Source: Pseudomonadota bacterium (GTDB lineage Bacteria > Pseudomonadota > Alphaproteobacteria > Dongiales > Dongiaceae). From it: a stretch of DNA of 64,000 nucleotides. A model generated the notes under the pieces. It saw only the letters and a program-made list of their open reading frames with translations, searched no databases and was not told where the DNA came from. The stretch is taken from assembly GCA_016183985.1 (NCBI GenBank), contig JACPDN010000006.1:1364001-1428000 (forward strand). Reading direction: 5' to 3'. A program made the position numbers and the translations under genes. The first letter of the stretch is position 1, and the number at the start of each line of letters is the position of its first letter. Below, one piece after another: positions 36,605 through 45,589 of the stretch.

Positions 36605-37737
36605 GTAGGACCTTGAACGCGGATGAGGCTGCGGCATGCGACTCCATCCGCCGCGTTTGTGCCGATGTCTTGGCACCGGCGGCAGCGGAGGTCGACGAGA
36701 CATCCTCTTTCCCCCAAGCGCAATTGGCAGCACTGGCGGAGCTCGGCGTGTGGGGGCTCAATCTGCCGGACGCTTGGGGTGGGCCGGGCCTGTCGGCCAT
36801 GGCGCTTGCGGCCGGAGTTGAAGCGGTTGCCGGCTCTTGCGCCAGCACGGCCTCGGCGCTCACCGCGCATTATCTTGCGACCGATGCCATCCTCATCGGT
36901 GGCGATGATGATTTGCGGCGGCGCTTCCTGCCCGAGGCTGCCACCGGCCGCAAGCTCGGCGCCTTTGCGCTGACCGAGCCGCGCGCCGGGTCGAACCCCG
37001 CCGACATGCGCTGCCGGGCAGTGCGGGAGGGCCACTCCTATCACCTCAGCGGGACCAAGCATTTCATTTCGAATGGCGGGATTGCCGATTTCATCGTCGT
37101 CTTTGCGGTGACCGACCCAACCGCCGCCCATAAAGGCATTTCCGCTTTCGTGGTCGAGAAGGGCATGGGCTTCACCGCGTCACCGCCGGAAAAGACCATG
37201 GGGCTTAAAGGCGGGCATGTGTTCGAACTCAATTTCGATACCCAGGTGCCGGAAGCCAATCGCATCGGCGCCGAGGGGAGCGGTTTCCGCACGGCGATGA
37301 AGGTCTTGGACAATGGCCGCGTCGAGGTCTCGGCGATGTGCCTGGGGATCGCGCAGGCAGCGCTCGATGCCGCCACCCACTGGGCCGGCGAGCGGCAGGT
37401 GGGCGGGATGCCTCTTGCCGAGTATCAGGGCATCCAATGGATGATTGCCGATATGGCGACGCAGTTGCGGGCGGCACGGCTGCTCACGCAAGACGCGGCA
37501 GCGAAGCGGGCGAGCGGTGTGCGCTTCTCGCTTGAGGCCGCCATGGCGAAGCTCTTTGCCTCGGAGACCGCCGGCAAGGTCGCCGATCTCGCTTTGCAGA
37601 TTCATGGCGGCTACGGCTATACGCGCGGGCTGCCTTTGGAGCGGCATGCGCGGGATCTCAGGATCATGCGCATCTATGAGGGGTCGTCGGAGATTCAGCG
37701 CACGATCATCGCCCGCCATTTGCTGCAAACGCATTGA
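36601..37737 (+). CDS. Acyl-CoA dehydrogenase
   Basis: The 378-residue flavoprotein has the three-domain pattern: a helical N-terminus, a middle domain with FALTEPRAGSNPADM and GTKHFISNGGIADF (FAD and substrate contacts), and a C-terminal helical domain ending HGGYGYTRGLPLERHARDLRIMRIYEGSSEIQR. The Glu of RIYEG is the catalytic base. It introduces a 2,3-double bond into the CoA thioester probably made by the upstream transferase. Confidence 0.93.
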   Translation: MSRTLNADEAAACDSIRRVCADVLAPAAAEVDETSSFPQAQLAALAELGVWGLNLPDAWGGPGLSAMALAAGVEAVAGSCASTASALTAHYLATDAILIGGDDDLRRRFLPEAATGRKLGAFALTEPRAGSNPADMRCRAVREGHSYHLSGTKHFISNGGIADFIVVFAVTDPTAAHKGISAFVVEKGMGFTASPPEKTMGLKGGHVFELNFDTQVPEANRIGAEGSGFRTAMKVLDNGRVEVSAMCLGIAQAALDAATHWAGERQVGGMPLAEYQGIQWMIADMATQLRAARLLTQDAAAKRASGVRFSLEAAMAKLFASETAGKVADLALQIHGGYGYTRGLPLERHARDLRIMRIYEGSSEIQRTIIARHLLQTH

Positions 37738-37861
37738 GCGATAAGGGATTTTTACGCGCTCAAGAATATTTTGTCGGACAAATGCGAAGCTGATAAGGTC
37801 CGGCCCGAGGCGGCCATTCGCGCCCCCGATTTCACGAGCAAATTCTCAGGAGACCTCCCCC

Positions 37862-39310
37862 ATGATCCATGCCCAGAACTTCATCGCCGGCGCCTGGAGC
37901 AAAGCGGCCAACGCATCCAAGGACATCAACCCCTCCAACACCGGCGACGTGGTGGGCGAGTTCCCGCAAGCCTCGGCCGCCGATGCCGAGACGGCGATCG
38001 CCGCGGCAAAGGCCGCCTTCCCCGCCTGGTCGCGCTCGACCGTGCAGCAGCGCCATGACGTCTTGAAGAAGATCGGCGACGAGATCATGGCCCGCAAGGA
38101 CGAGCTGGGCCGCCTGCTGTCGCGCGAGGAAGGCAAGACCCTGGTCGAGGGCATCGGCGAGACGGCGCGCGCCGGCCAGATCTTCCTGTTCTTCGCCGGC
38201 GAGTGCCTGCGCCAGGCCGGTGAGAAGCTGGGCTCGGTGCGCCCGGGCGTCGATGTCGAGATCACGCGCGAGCCGCTGGGTGTCATCGGCCTCATCACGC
38301 CGTGGAATTTCCCGATCGCCATTCCGGCCTGGAAGATCGCGCCGGCCTTGGCCTATGGCAATTGCGTCGTCTTCAAGCCGGCCGATCTGGTGCCGGGCTC
38401 GGCCCATGCGCTTTCCGAGATCATCGCGCGCGCCGGCCTCCCCGCTGGCGTCTTCAACCTGGTCATGGGTCGCGGTTCGGTCGTCGGCGAGGCGATGCTG
38501 AAGCATAAGGATGTGAACGCCATCTCCTTCACCGGCTCGGTCGGCACCGGCCGCAAGATCGCCGCGACCTGCGTCGGCACCGATCCGATGAAGAAGATCC
38601 AGTTGGAAATGGGCGGCAAGAATCCGATGGTGGTTCTCGATGACGCCGATTTGAAGATCGCCGTCGAGGCCTGCGTCAACGGCGCCTTCTTCTCGACCGG
38701 CCAACGCTGCACCGCCTCCTCGCGCTTCATCGTCACGGAAGGCATCCACGACAAGTTCGTGAATGCGATGACTGAGCGGATGAAGGGCCTGGTGATCGAC
38801 GACGCGCTGAAGGACGGCACGCATATCGGCCCGGTGGTCGACCAGTCGCAGCTCGACCAGGATCTCAACTACATCAAGATCGGCCGTGATGAAGGTGCCA
38901 AGCTGGTGGCGGGCGGTGAGCTCCTCAACCGCGCGACACCTGGCTTCTATCTGTCGCCCGCCCTCTTCACCGAGGTCGGCAACAACATGCGCATCGCGCG
39001 CGAAGAAATCTTCGGCCCCGTCGCCACCGTGACGCGCGTGAAGGATTACGAGACGGCGCTGGCCACCGCCAACGACACCGAATTCGGCCTGTCGTCCGGC
39101 ATCTGCACCAGCTCGCTGAAATACGCCAACCACTTCAAGCGCAATGCCGAAGCCGGCATGGTGATGGTCAATCTGCCGACCGCCGGCGTCGACTATCACG
39201 TGCCGTTCGGCGGCCGTAAGGGCTCCAGCTACGGCCCGCGCGAACAGGGCCGCTACGCCGCCGAATTCTACACGACGGTGAAGACGGCCTACACCTTCGA
39301 CGGCAACTGA
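37862..39310 (+). CDS. NAD(P)-dependent aldehyde dehydrogenase, 2-oxoglutarate semialdehyde type
   Basis: The 482-residue protein has the aldehyde dehydrogenase motifs: ITPWNFPIAIPAWKIAPAL (cofactor), FTGSVGTGRKIA, the general base Glu in QLEMGGKNP and the nucleophile Cys in TGQRCTASSRF. Its close resemblance in the substrate region is to alpha-ketoglutaric semialdehyde dehydrogenases that finish sugar-acid or hydroxyproline breakdown; succinate semialdehyde is an alternative. CAGGAG precedes the ATG. A strong intrinsic terminator follows. Confidence 0.9.
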   Translation: MIHAQNFIAGAWSKAANASKDINPSNTGDVVGEFPQASAADAETAIAAAKAAFPAWSRSTVQQRHDVLKKIGDEIMARKDELGRLLSREEGKTLVEGIGETARAGQIFLFFAGECLRQAGEKLGSVRPGVDVEITREPLGVIGLITPWNFPIAIPAWKIAPALAYGNCVVFKPADLVPGSAHALSEIIARAGLPAGVFNLVMGRGSVVGEAMLKHKDVNAISFTGSVGTGRKIAATCVGTDPMKKIQLEMGGKNPMVVLDDADLKIAVEACVNGAFFSTGQRCTASSRFIVTEGIHDKFVNAMTERMKGLVIDDALKDGTHIGPVVDQSQLDQDLNYIKIGRDEGAKLVAGGELLNRATPGFYLSPALFTEVGNNMRIAREEIFGPVATVTRVKDYETALATANDTEFGLSSGICTSSLKYANHFKRNAEAGMVMVNLPTAGVDYHVPFGGRKGSSYGPREQGRYAAEFYTTVKTAYTFDGN

Positions 39311-39335
39311 GCCGGCAAGGATATCGGATGCAAGC

Positions 39336-39372
39336 GGGGCGGCGATGCAAATCGCCGCCCCGTTTCGTTTTC
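39336..39372 (+). terminator. Intrinsic terminator of the aldehyde dehydrogenase gene
   Basis: GGGGCGGCGAT (39336-39346) and ATCGCCGCCCC (39351-39361) form a perfect 11-bp stem with a GCAA tetraloop, followed by GTTTCGTTTTC. It is one of the clearest terminators in the window. Confidence 0.9.
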
Positions 39373-40360
39373 AGACTTGGACCGGCTTCCAAACATCGGC
39401 CGCGATGCGGGCGAAATTGCCGCCGGTGATGCCGGCGATGTCGGCAGCGCTGTAGCCGCGGGCTTTCATGCCGGCGACAAGGGACGGGATGACCTCAATC
39501 GGTGCGAAGGCCATCGGTGCGCCGGGATATTGGCGAGGCGGCCAGTATTGCTTGGCGCGGGGGCCGAGCGCTTCTTCCGACAGCGCATCGTCCGGCTGAC
39601 AATCGAGAATGCTGTCGAGGCCGAGGCCGACATGGCGCGCGCCGACGCGCTCGCACATGTAATCGACATGGGCAAGGATGCGCTCGGCGGTATCGCCATC
39701 CCCTAAGAACAGTCCCACGCCATTGATGCCGATGACGCCGCCCTGTTCGGCACAGGCCTTGATCTGATCGTCCTGGATATTGCGCTCGTGATCGTGCAGC
39801 GCCCTGGCATTCGAATGCGAGAAGACGACGGGCGCCGATGAGCGTTCCATCAACTCCATGCTGGTCCGGTGGCTGCAATGGCTGGCATCGACCACCATGC
39901 CGACGCGGTTCATCTCATTCACCACGGCACGACCGAAAGCGGTGAGGCCCTGATTGCCGTCATGGCAGCCGCCACCCACCAGATTGTTGCGGTTGTAGAC
40001 GAACAGCATCTGCCGCACGCCGAGGCGGTAATAGAAATCGACCATGCCGAGATCGCCGTTGAGGGAATCGGCGCCTTCGATGTCGAAGGAGACCGCGAGC
40101 TTGCCGCCCTTCTTCGCCGCGACGACGTCGGCAAAATCATTCACCAGCACAAAACGGTCGGTGTTCTGGCGCAGCCAGTGGCGATAGCCGGACAAGGCCT
40201 CGACCGATTTGGTCCAGGGCTCGACGTCATAGCCGATGTTGACCGAGACGAAATCCACGCCGGATTTGGCCCAGCGCGACAGCTCGTCGAGATCCCCTGG
40301 CTGCATGAAGGCAAAGCCGGCATGGCTGTCCCAGACAAGATTGGTGGCGGCGTCGTTCAT
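39371..40360 (-). CDS. Membrane dipeptidase family (M19) peptidase
   Basis: The 329-residue protein matches renal-dipeptidase-like enzymes: SFDIEGADSL (bridging Glu), VVDASHCSHRT, VVFSHSNARAL and HVGLGLDSILD supply metal ligands. The first metal motif is WDSHAGF instead of the usual H-X-D, so one classical ligand (Asp) is absent; a subset of bacterial members shares this. The usual reaction is hydrolysis of dipeptides, including D-amino-acid ones. AGGGGA precedes the ATG. Confidence 0.88.
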   Translation of the reverse strand: MNDAATNLVWDSHAGFAFMQPGDLDELSRWAKSGVDFVSVNIGYDVEPWTKSVEALSGYRHWLRQNTDRFVLVNDFADVVAAKKGGKLAVSFDIEGADSLNGDLGMVDFYYRLGVRQMLFVYNRNNLVGGGCHDGNQGLTAFGRAVVNEMNRVGMVVDASHCSHRTSMELMERSSAPVVFSHSNARALHDHERNIQDDQIKACAEQGGVIGINGVGLFLGDGDTAERILAHVDYMCERVGARHVGLGLDSILDCQPDDALSEEALGPRAKQYWPPRQYPGAPMAFAPIEVIPSLVAGMKARGYSAADIAGITGGNFARIAADVWKPVQV

Positions 40361-40512
40361 GATGTCCCCTGCGTGAAGCGGCGGCCGAGCCTAATCCGGT
40401 CGATGCCTACAGTCACGCCCTCTCCTTTTCTCCGCCGGAACCAAAGTCGGGATTGCCGCGTTATGCCAACCGAACGCCCGTCAGCGGGCCACATCCATTC
40501 GGGAGAATTGTC

Positions 40513-40686
40513 ATGACCGACAAGAACGCGGTTTCGCGACAGCTCGTGCTTGCCCTTTGTGCCGCTTTGATGATTCCGGCACTTGCCGCCTGCAACACCG
40601 TGAAGGGCGCCGGCAAGGATATCGAGAAGGGCGGCGAGGCGATCCAGAACGGCGCCGAGAATGTCCAGGAAGACATGCAGAACTGA
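40513..40686 (+). CDS. Entericidin A/B-like small lipoprotein
   Basis: The 57-residue protein has a signal with lipobox LAAC, and the short mature part CNTVKGAGKDIEKGGEAIQN is the entericidin signature. Such lipoproteins sit in the envelope and in enterobacteria form a toxin/antidote pair linked to stress lysis; only one member is present here. GGGAGA precedes the ATG. Confidence 0.88.
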   Translation: MTDKNAVSRQLVLALCAALMIPALAACNTVKGAGKDIEKGGEAIQNGAENVQEDMQN

Positions 40687-40700
40687 GCGTTGTCTCATGC

Positions 40701-40791
40701 GTCATCCCCCGGCTTGGCCGGGGGATCCACGAATTGCTTTCGTAATGTTGCCGGCAAACACAGTAGATGGCCCGCCTTCGCGGGCCATGAC
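40701..40791. repeat. Intergenic palindromic repeat, family A (copy A7)
   Basis: GTCATCCCCCGGCTTGGCCGGGGG on the left and GGCCCGCCTTCGCGGGCCATGAC on the right are separate hairpins whose outer ends GTCAT and ATGAC pair. The middle contains GGATCCACGAATTGC and is less symmetrical than in other copies. Confidence 0.8.
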
Positions 40792-40806
40792 GGCAAAAGA
40801 GAAAGC

Positions 40807-41718
40807 CTACCCCACCAGATCCCAGCGTGGGCGGGGGCCGAAATGCTCCAGCATGAAGTCGATGAAGGCCCTGACCTTGGGCGAGAGATGCCGTGAATGC
40901 GGATAGACCGCATAGATCGCGGCATCCGTCGGCACGTAGTCACTCAAGATCGAAACCAGACCCGCATTCTGCAGATCGGCACCGACGATGAAGCTCGGTA
41001 GATAGGTGATGCCGACGCCGTCGAGGGCGGCGGTGCGCAGCACGTCGCCATTATTGGCGTGGAGATGCCCCGCGATCTGCACGGGCCAAGGTGAGCCATC
41101 GGGCTTCTGCAGGCGCCATTCGGGGGTGAGGCTGTTGGTCGAATAGCAGAGGCAATTGTGCTGCTTCAGCTCCTCCGGCGTGTTCGGCGTGCCGCGTTTT
41201 TCGAGATATGAGGGGCTGGCACAGAGGATCATGCGGAAGGGCGCGATCTTGCGCGCGACCAGGCTCGATTCGGCAAGTCGTCCGACGCGGATCGAGACAT
41301 CGAAGCCTTCGTCGATGAGATCGACATAGCGGTCGTTCAAGGAGAGATCGAGCTCCACCTCCGGAAAGCGCGCGAGGAAGCGACCGACAGCGGGGGCGAC
41401 ATGCAGGATGCCGAAGCTCATCGGCGCACTGACGCGCAAGCGCCCGCGTGGCGCCACGGTGCTTTGGCTGACTGCCGCATTTGCTTCGTCGATCTCGCTC
41501 AAGATGCGCGTCACCTGCTCATGATAGGCGCGGCCCTCTTCGGTGAGGGTAAGGGAGCGCGTCGTCCGCTGCAGCAGGCGCACGCCGAGATGGGCCTCGA
41601 GATCGGAGATCTGGCGGCTTACTAGCGATTTCGAGCTGCGCAGGCGCCGCGCCGCTTCGGAAAAGGATTTGGTCTCCGCCACCTTGACGAAGGCCTCCAT
41701 GGTAGCCAGCCGATCCAT
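40807..41718 (-). CDS. LysR-family transcriptional regulator
   Basis: The 303-residue protein begins MDRLATMEAFVKVAETKSFSEAARRL, then SKSLVSRQISDLEAHLGVRLLQRTTRSL, a standard LysR helix-turn-helix. The effector domain follows. AAGGAG precedes the ATG at 41718; an open frame further upstream is not used. It is divergent from the isochorismatase-type hydrolase gene and probably controls it, through the inverted repeat between them. Confidence 0.93.
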   Translation of the reverse strand: MDRLATMEAFVKVAETKSFSEAARRLRSSKSLVSRQISDLEAHLGVRLLQRTTRSLTLTEEGRAYHEQVTRILSEIDEANAAVSQSTVAPRGRLRVSAPMSFGILHVAPAVGRFLARFPEVELDLSLNDRYVDLIDEGFDVSIRVGRLAESSLVARKIAPFRMILCASPSYLEKRGTPNTPEELKQHNCLCYSTNSLTPEWRLQKPDGSPWPVQIAGHLHANNGDVLRTAALDGVGITYLPSFIVGADLQNAGLVSILSDYVPTDAAIYAVYPHSRHLSPKVRAFIDFMLEHFGPRPRWDLVG

Positions 41719-41730
41719 TGTCGCTCCTTC

Positions 41731-41766
41731 TGCAACAGTCTTTTGAAATGATACATGATTGTTGCA
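41731..41766. promoter_or_regulatory. Candidate LysR binding site in divergent promoter
   Basis: TGCAACA at 41731-41737 and TGTTGCA at 41760-41766 are perfect inverted copies flanking an AT-rich 22-base centre, between the LysR gene and the hydrolase gene. The centre-to-centre distance of 29 bases is nearly three helical turns. Confidence 0.5.
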
Positions 41767-41852
41767 CCAGCAGGTCAAGCGTAAGTTTCCCTCCAGAGCC
41801 GACACGGTTCTCGAAACAAACCCAACCGACTGAAAAACATGGAGAATTTACG

Positions 41853-42536
41853 ATGACGAACCAGAATGTGCCGACCGCCCGCCCCGTTCCGGCCAAGACT
41901 CTGATCAACGGTGCCGACCACACCCTGATCATGATCGACCATCAGTCACAGATGACCTTCGCCACCAAGTCGATCGACACCACGCTCCTGCGCAACAACG
42001 CCGCGCTGGTTGCCCATGCCGCCGCCGAGTTCAAGGTGCCCACCATTCTCACCACCGTCGCCGAGAAGAGCTTTTCCGGCCCGATGTTCCAGGAAATCAA
42101 GGACGCCTTCCCCGGCGCCGAGATCATCGACCGCACCAGCATGAACACCTGGGAAGACCCGCGCATCGCCGAACGCGTGAACAAGATCGGCAAGGGCCGC
42201 ATCGTTCTCGCGGGTCTCTGGACCAGCGTCTGCATCGTCGGCCCGGCGCTCTCTGCACTCGACCAAGGCTTCGAGGTCTATGTGATCACGGATGCCAGTG
42301 GCGATATCACCGAGGAAGCGCATAACCAGGCCGTCGCCCGCATGATCCAGGCCGGTGCGAGGCCCATGACGGCGCTCCAATACCTCCTCGAATTGCAGCG
42401 CGACTGGGCCCGCACCGAGACCTACGACCAGACGACGAAGACCGCGCAGAAATATGGTGGCGCCTATGGCATCGGCATCACCTACGCCAAGGCGATGCTG
42501 GGCGAACATGCCAGCGAAGCGGGTGCGGGGCACTGA
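41853..42536 (+). CDS. Isochorismatase-family cysteine hydrolase
   Basis: The 227-residue protein has the catalytic triad pattern of this family: Asp in LIMIDHQSQM (near 29), a Lys in the strand after ILTTVAEKS and Cys in GLWTSVCIVGP (near 127). Family members hydrolyse amides or vinyl ethers (nicotinamidase, isochorismatase, others). GGAG lies upstream of the ATG. It leads a same-strand set with XapX, amidohydrolase and DUF1275 genes. Confidence 0.9.
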   Translation: MTNQNVPTARPVPAKTLINGADHTLIMIDHQSQMTFATKSIDTTLLRNNAALVAHAAAEFKVPTILTTVAEKSFSGPMFQEIKDAFPGAEIIDRTSMNTWEDPRIAERVNKIGKGRIVLAGLWTSVCIVGPALSALDQGFEVYVITDASGDITEEAHNQAVARMIQAGARPMTALQYLLELQRDWARTETYDQTTKTAQKYGGAYGIGITYAKAMLGEHASEAGAGH

Positions 42537-42548
42537 GCCAAGGCCTTA

Positions 42549-42660
42549 CCCCCCTCCCCGCCCCTCCCCCTCAAGGGGGGAGGGAGTTTCTACCGAGTAA
42601 TCTGCGCCAACCTCGCTCTTAATCCTCTCCCCCCTTGAGGGGGAGAGTTAGAGAGGGGGG
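42549..42660. repeat. Intergenic GC-rich palindromic repeat, family B (copy B4)
   Basis: CCCCTCCCCCTCAAGGGGGGAGGG and CCTCTCCCCCCTTGAGGGGGAGAG are inverted arms. The right end GTTAGAGAGGGGGG matches the ends of the other copies with small changes. It lies between the hydrolase and XapX genes. Confidence 0.85.
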
Positions 42661-42688
42661 TGTCTCTCAAACGCCGCGGAGCCCACCC

Positions 42689-42904
42689 ATGAAACCCTAT
42701 CTCATCTCCCTCGCAATTGGTCTGGCTGTGGGCGTTCTCTATGCGGCGCTCAAGGTCCGCTCTCCCGCACCGCCGGCCATCGCGCTCATCGGCCTGCTTG
42801 GCATGCTGATCGGCGAGCAGCTTCTTCCCCTCACCTTGCGCTATATACTGCCCCCTGCAAGCGCCGACGAAGCCAACAGCAGCGCCAGCCAAAGCCAAGA
42901 ATAA
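42689..42904 (+). CDS. XapX domain small membrane protein
   Basis: The 71-residue protein has two membrane helices: ISLAIGLAVGVLYAALKVRSPAPPAIALIGLLGMLIGEQ is the complete XapX motif. These small proteins were named for co-occurrence with a xanthosine operon but are widespread with hydrolases and their function is unknown. The start at 42689 removes a non-conserved extension in the preceding repeat. Confidence 0.88.
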   Translation: MKPYLISLAIGLAVGVLYAALKVRSPAPPAIALIGLLGMLIGEQLLPLTLRYILPPASADEANSSASQSQE

Positions 42905-42927
42905 ACCGAACCGACAGGAACCCCGCC

Positions 42928-44778
42928 ATGCAGCCCGATCTCATCCTCCTTAACGGCAAGTTCTCAACCCTCGACCGCGCCAATCCGAATCCGGAGGCCG
43001 TCGCCATCACGGACGGCAAATTCAGCGCGGTTGGCGATGCAAAAGACATCATGGCGACGAAAGGCCCGAAGACGGAGGTGATCGATCTCGGCGGGCGCCG
43101 CGCCATTCCGGGGCTCATCGACAGCCATCTCCACATCATCCGCGGCGGCCTCAATTACAATATGGAACTGCGCTGGGACGGCGTGCCGTCCTTGGCCGAT
43201 GCCATGGCGATGCTGAAGCGCCAGGCGGAGGTGACACCGCCGCCGCATTGGGTGCGCGTGGTGGGTGGCTTCACCGAGCATCAATTCGCCGAGAAGCGCC
43301 TGCCCACCATCGCCGAGATAAATGCCGCCGCACCTGACACACCGGTCTTCATCCTGCATCTTTATGATCGGGCGCTGCTCAATGCGGCCGCCTTGCGGGC
43401 CGTCGGCTATACCAAGGACACGCCGAACCCGCCGGGCGGCGAGATCCAGCGGGACGCACAAGGCAATCCCACCGGCCTGCTGCTCGCCAAGCCGAATGCG
43501 ATGATCCTCTATGCGACGCTCGCCAAGGGACCGAAGCTCGCACCCGAGCAACAGATCAACTCGACACGGCATTTCATGCGCGAGCTCAACCGGCTGGGTG
43601 TCACCAGCGTCATCGATGCGGGCGGCGGCTTCCAGAACTATCCGGATGATTACGACGTCATCGAGAAGCTGCACAAAAACGGCGAGATGACCCTGCGCAT
43701 CGCCTATAATCTCTTCACCCAGAAGAAGGGCGAGGAAGTCGCCGATTTCGACCGCTGGACCAAGATGGTCAAGGCGGACCAGGGCGACGATCTCTACCGC
43801 GTCAATGGGGCGGGCGAGATGCTGGTGTTCTCGGCGGCCGATTTCGAGGATTTCCGCGAGGCGCGGCCAGACCTCGATGCCGGTATGGAAGGCGAATTGG
43901 AACGCGTCGTGCGGCTGCTCGCTGAGCGCAACTTCCCCTGGCGCCTGCATGCCACCTATAACGAGACCATCGACCGCGCGCTCGATGTGTTCGAGAAGGT
44001 TCATCGCGACACGCCGATCGACAAGCTGCACTGGTTCTTCGACCATGCCGAGACCATCACCGACCGCAATATCGACCGCATCGCGAAACTGGGCGGCGGC
44101 ATCGCCGTGCAGCACCGCATGGCGTTTCAGGGCGAATACTTCGTTGAGCGCTATGGCGCCAAGGCAGCCGAAGCGACACCGCCGATCAAGCGCATGCTGG
44201 CGGCGGGTGTGCCGGTCGGTGCCGGCACCGATGCGACGCGTGTTGCCTCCTATAACCCCTGGGTGTCGCTCTCCTGGCTGGTGACGGGGAAGACCGTGGG
44301 CGGGTTGCGGCTCTACCCCACGGCCAACCGCATGGACCGGCTGGAGGCGTTGCGCCTGTGGACCGAGGCCAACACCTGGTTCTCCCGCGAGGAAGGCAAG
44401 AAGGGCCGCATCGAAGTGGGCGCGCTCGCCGATCTTGCCGTGCTGTCGGGTGATTTCCTCACCGTAGCCGAGGATGACATCGCGCATCTCTCATCCGTCC
44501 TCACCTTGCTCGGCGGCAAGATCGTGCACGGTGCCGGCGATTTCTCGAAGCTTGCCCCCGCTTTGCCGGCGCCGACGCCGGACTGGTCGCCGGTGAAACT
44601 CTTCGGCGGCTATCAGGATCGAGCCGCGCCCAAATTCCAGAAAGTGTCAGTCAGCTGCGGTTGCGCCAACAATTGCAACGTCCACGGCCACGACCACGCC
44701 CAGGCTTGGGCCGCCAACGTGCCGGTCTCGGGCAACGAGTTCTGGGGCGCGTTGGGGTGCGGATGTTGGGCGGTGTGA
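42928..44778 (+). CDS. Amidohydrolase family protein (YtcJ-like) with Cys/His-rich tail
   Basis: The 616-residue protein opens like YtcJ amidohydrolases: LILLNGKFSTLDRANP, then PGLIDSHLHIIRGG with the metal-binding His pair, and later FDHAETIT and GAGTDATRVASYNPW. It should hydrolyse an amide or related bond with a bound metal; the substrate is unknown. Beyond the family end, about 40 residues contain SCGCANNCNVHGHDHAQ and ALGCGCWAV, with six Cys and three His, which may bind a further metal. It follows XapX by 23 bases. Confidence 0.88.
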   Translation: MQPDLILLNGKFSTLDRANPNPEAVAITDGKFSAVGDAKDIMATKGPKTEVIDLGGRRAIPGLIDSHLHIIRGGLNYNMELRWDGVPSLADAMAMLKRQAEVTPPPHWVRVVGGFTEHQFAEKRLPTIAEINAAAPDTPVFILHLYDRALLNAAALRAVGYTKDTPNPPGGEIQRDAQGNPTGLLLAKPNAMILYATLAKGPKLAPEQQINSTRHFMRELNRLGVTSVIDAGGGFQNYPDDYDVIEKLHKNGEMTLRIAYNLFTQKKGEEVADFDRWTKMVKADQGDDLYRVNGAGEMLVFSAADFEDFREARPDLDAGMEGELERVVRLLAERNFPWRLHATYNETIDRALDVFEKVHRDTPIDKLHWFFDHAETITDRNIDRIAKLGGGIAVQHRMAFQGEYFVERYGAKAAEATPPIKRMLAAGVPVGAGTDATRVASYNPWVSLSWLVTGKTVGGLRLYPTANRMDRLEALRLWTEANTWFSREEGKKGRIEVGALADLAVLSGDFLTVAEDDIAHLSSVLTLLGGKIVHGAGDFSKLAPALPAPTPDWSPVKLFGGYQDRAAPKFQKVSVSCGCANNCNVHGHDHAQAWAANVPVSGNEFWGALGCGCWAV

Positions 44779-44796
44779 GGTTGCCCGGTTTTATTT

Positions 44797-44892
44797 TTCG
44801 TCATGCCCGGGCTTGACCCGGGCATCGGTCCGCAACTGAAGGACAGCGCCCAGTCGAACCCGATCCCCGGGTCAAGCCCGGGGATGACGAAA
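44797..44892. repeat. Intergenic palindromic repeat, family A (copy A8)
   Basis: TTTCGTCAT at the left and ATGACGAAA at the right bound the copy. The left hairpin is GCCCGGGCTTGACCCGGGC and the right hairpin CCCCGGGTCAAGCCCGGGG, themselves inverted copies of each other. Confidence 0.85.
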
Positions 44893-44914
44893 TAGAAAGG
44901 ACGGAGACCAAACC

Positions 44915-45589
44915 ATGTCCCCCTATCTTGGCCCTTTGCGGGCTTTCACGGCGGGCTTTGTCGATACCACCGGCTTCGTCGCCTTGTTCGGTCTGTTCAC
45001 CGCGCATGTGACCGGCAACTTCGTGCTAATCGGCGCGTCGATTGCCGAGTTTCATGGCGGAATCATCGCCAAGCTGATCGCCTTGCCGGTCTTCATCATC
45101 GTCGTCGCGCTGACTCATCTTTACGTGATGCAGCGCCAGCGCCGAACGGCTGGTCCGGTCGCCTCCATTACGCTGTTCGAGGGCCTTTTCCTCGCGGCCT
45201 TCATGGCAGCCGGTCTGTCGCTGACACCGGACGATCATGCCGACAGCCTGCCGGCAATCGCCACCGGCATGCTGGGTGTTGCCGCCATGGCGATCCAGAA
45301 CGCCGGCGCGCGATCGGTCTTTGCGGCGCTTGCACCCACCACGGTGATGACCGGCAATGTGACGCAGATCGTCATCGACACGGTCGACCTGATCACCACG
45401 CCGGCCAAGGCTACCGACGCCAAGGCGCGGTTGAAGAAAATGCTGCCGCCGGTCCTGGCTTTCGCAATCGGCGCCCTGGCCGGCGGCTTGGGTTATGTGC
45501 ATGTCGGTTTCTGGTCGCTCCTCCTGCCGCTCCTTGCCGTCATGACGACATGGCTGTTACTGCGCAATGCCGCGCGGCAACCCGCTTGA
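44915..45589 (+). CDS. YoaK-family (DUF1275) membrane protein
   Basis: The 224-residue protein has six membrane segments and the family opening AFTAGFVDTTGFVALFGLFTAHVTGNFVLIG. A second characteristic stretch is AMAIQNAGARSVFAALAPTTVMTGNVTQ. Its function is unknown; it often occurs near hydrolases. Its last 50 bases overlap the 3' end of the opposing ThrRS-like gene. Confidence 0.9.
   Translation: MSPYLGPLRAFTAGFVDTTGFVALFGLFTAHVTGNFVLIGASIAEFHGGIIAKLIALPVFIIVVALTHLYVMQRQRRTAGPVASITLFEGLFLAAFMAAGLSLTPDDHADSLPAIATGMLGVAAMAIQNAGARSVFAALAPTTVMTGNVTQIVIDTVDLITTPAKATDAKARLKKMLPPVLAFAIGALAGGLGYVHVGFWSLLLPLLAVMTTWLLLRNAARQPA

Noticed and set aside
40513-40686. Entericidin toxin/antidote pair
   Set aside because: Only one small lipoprotein is present; no second lipobox frame is found beside it.
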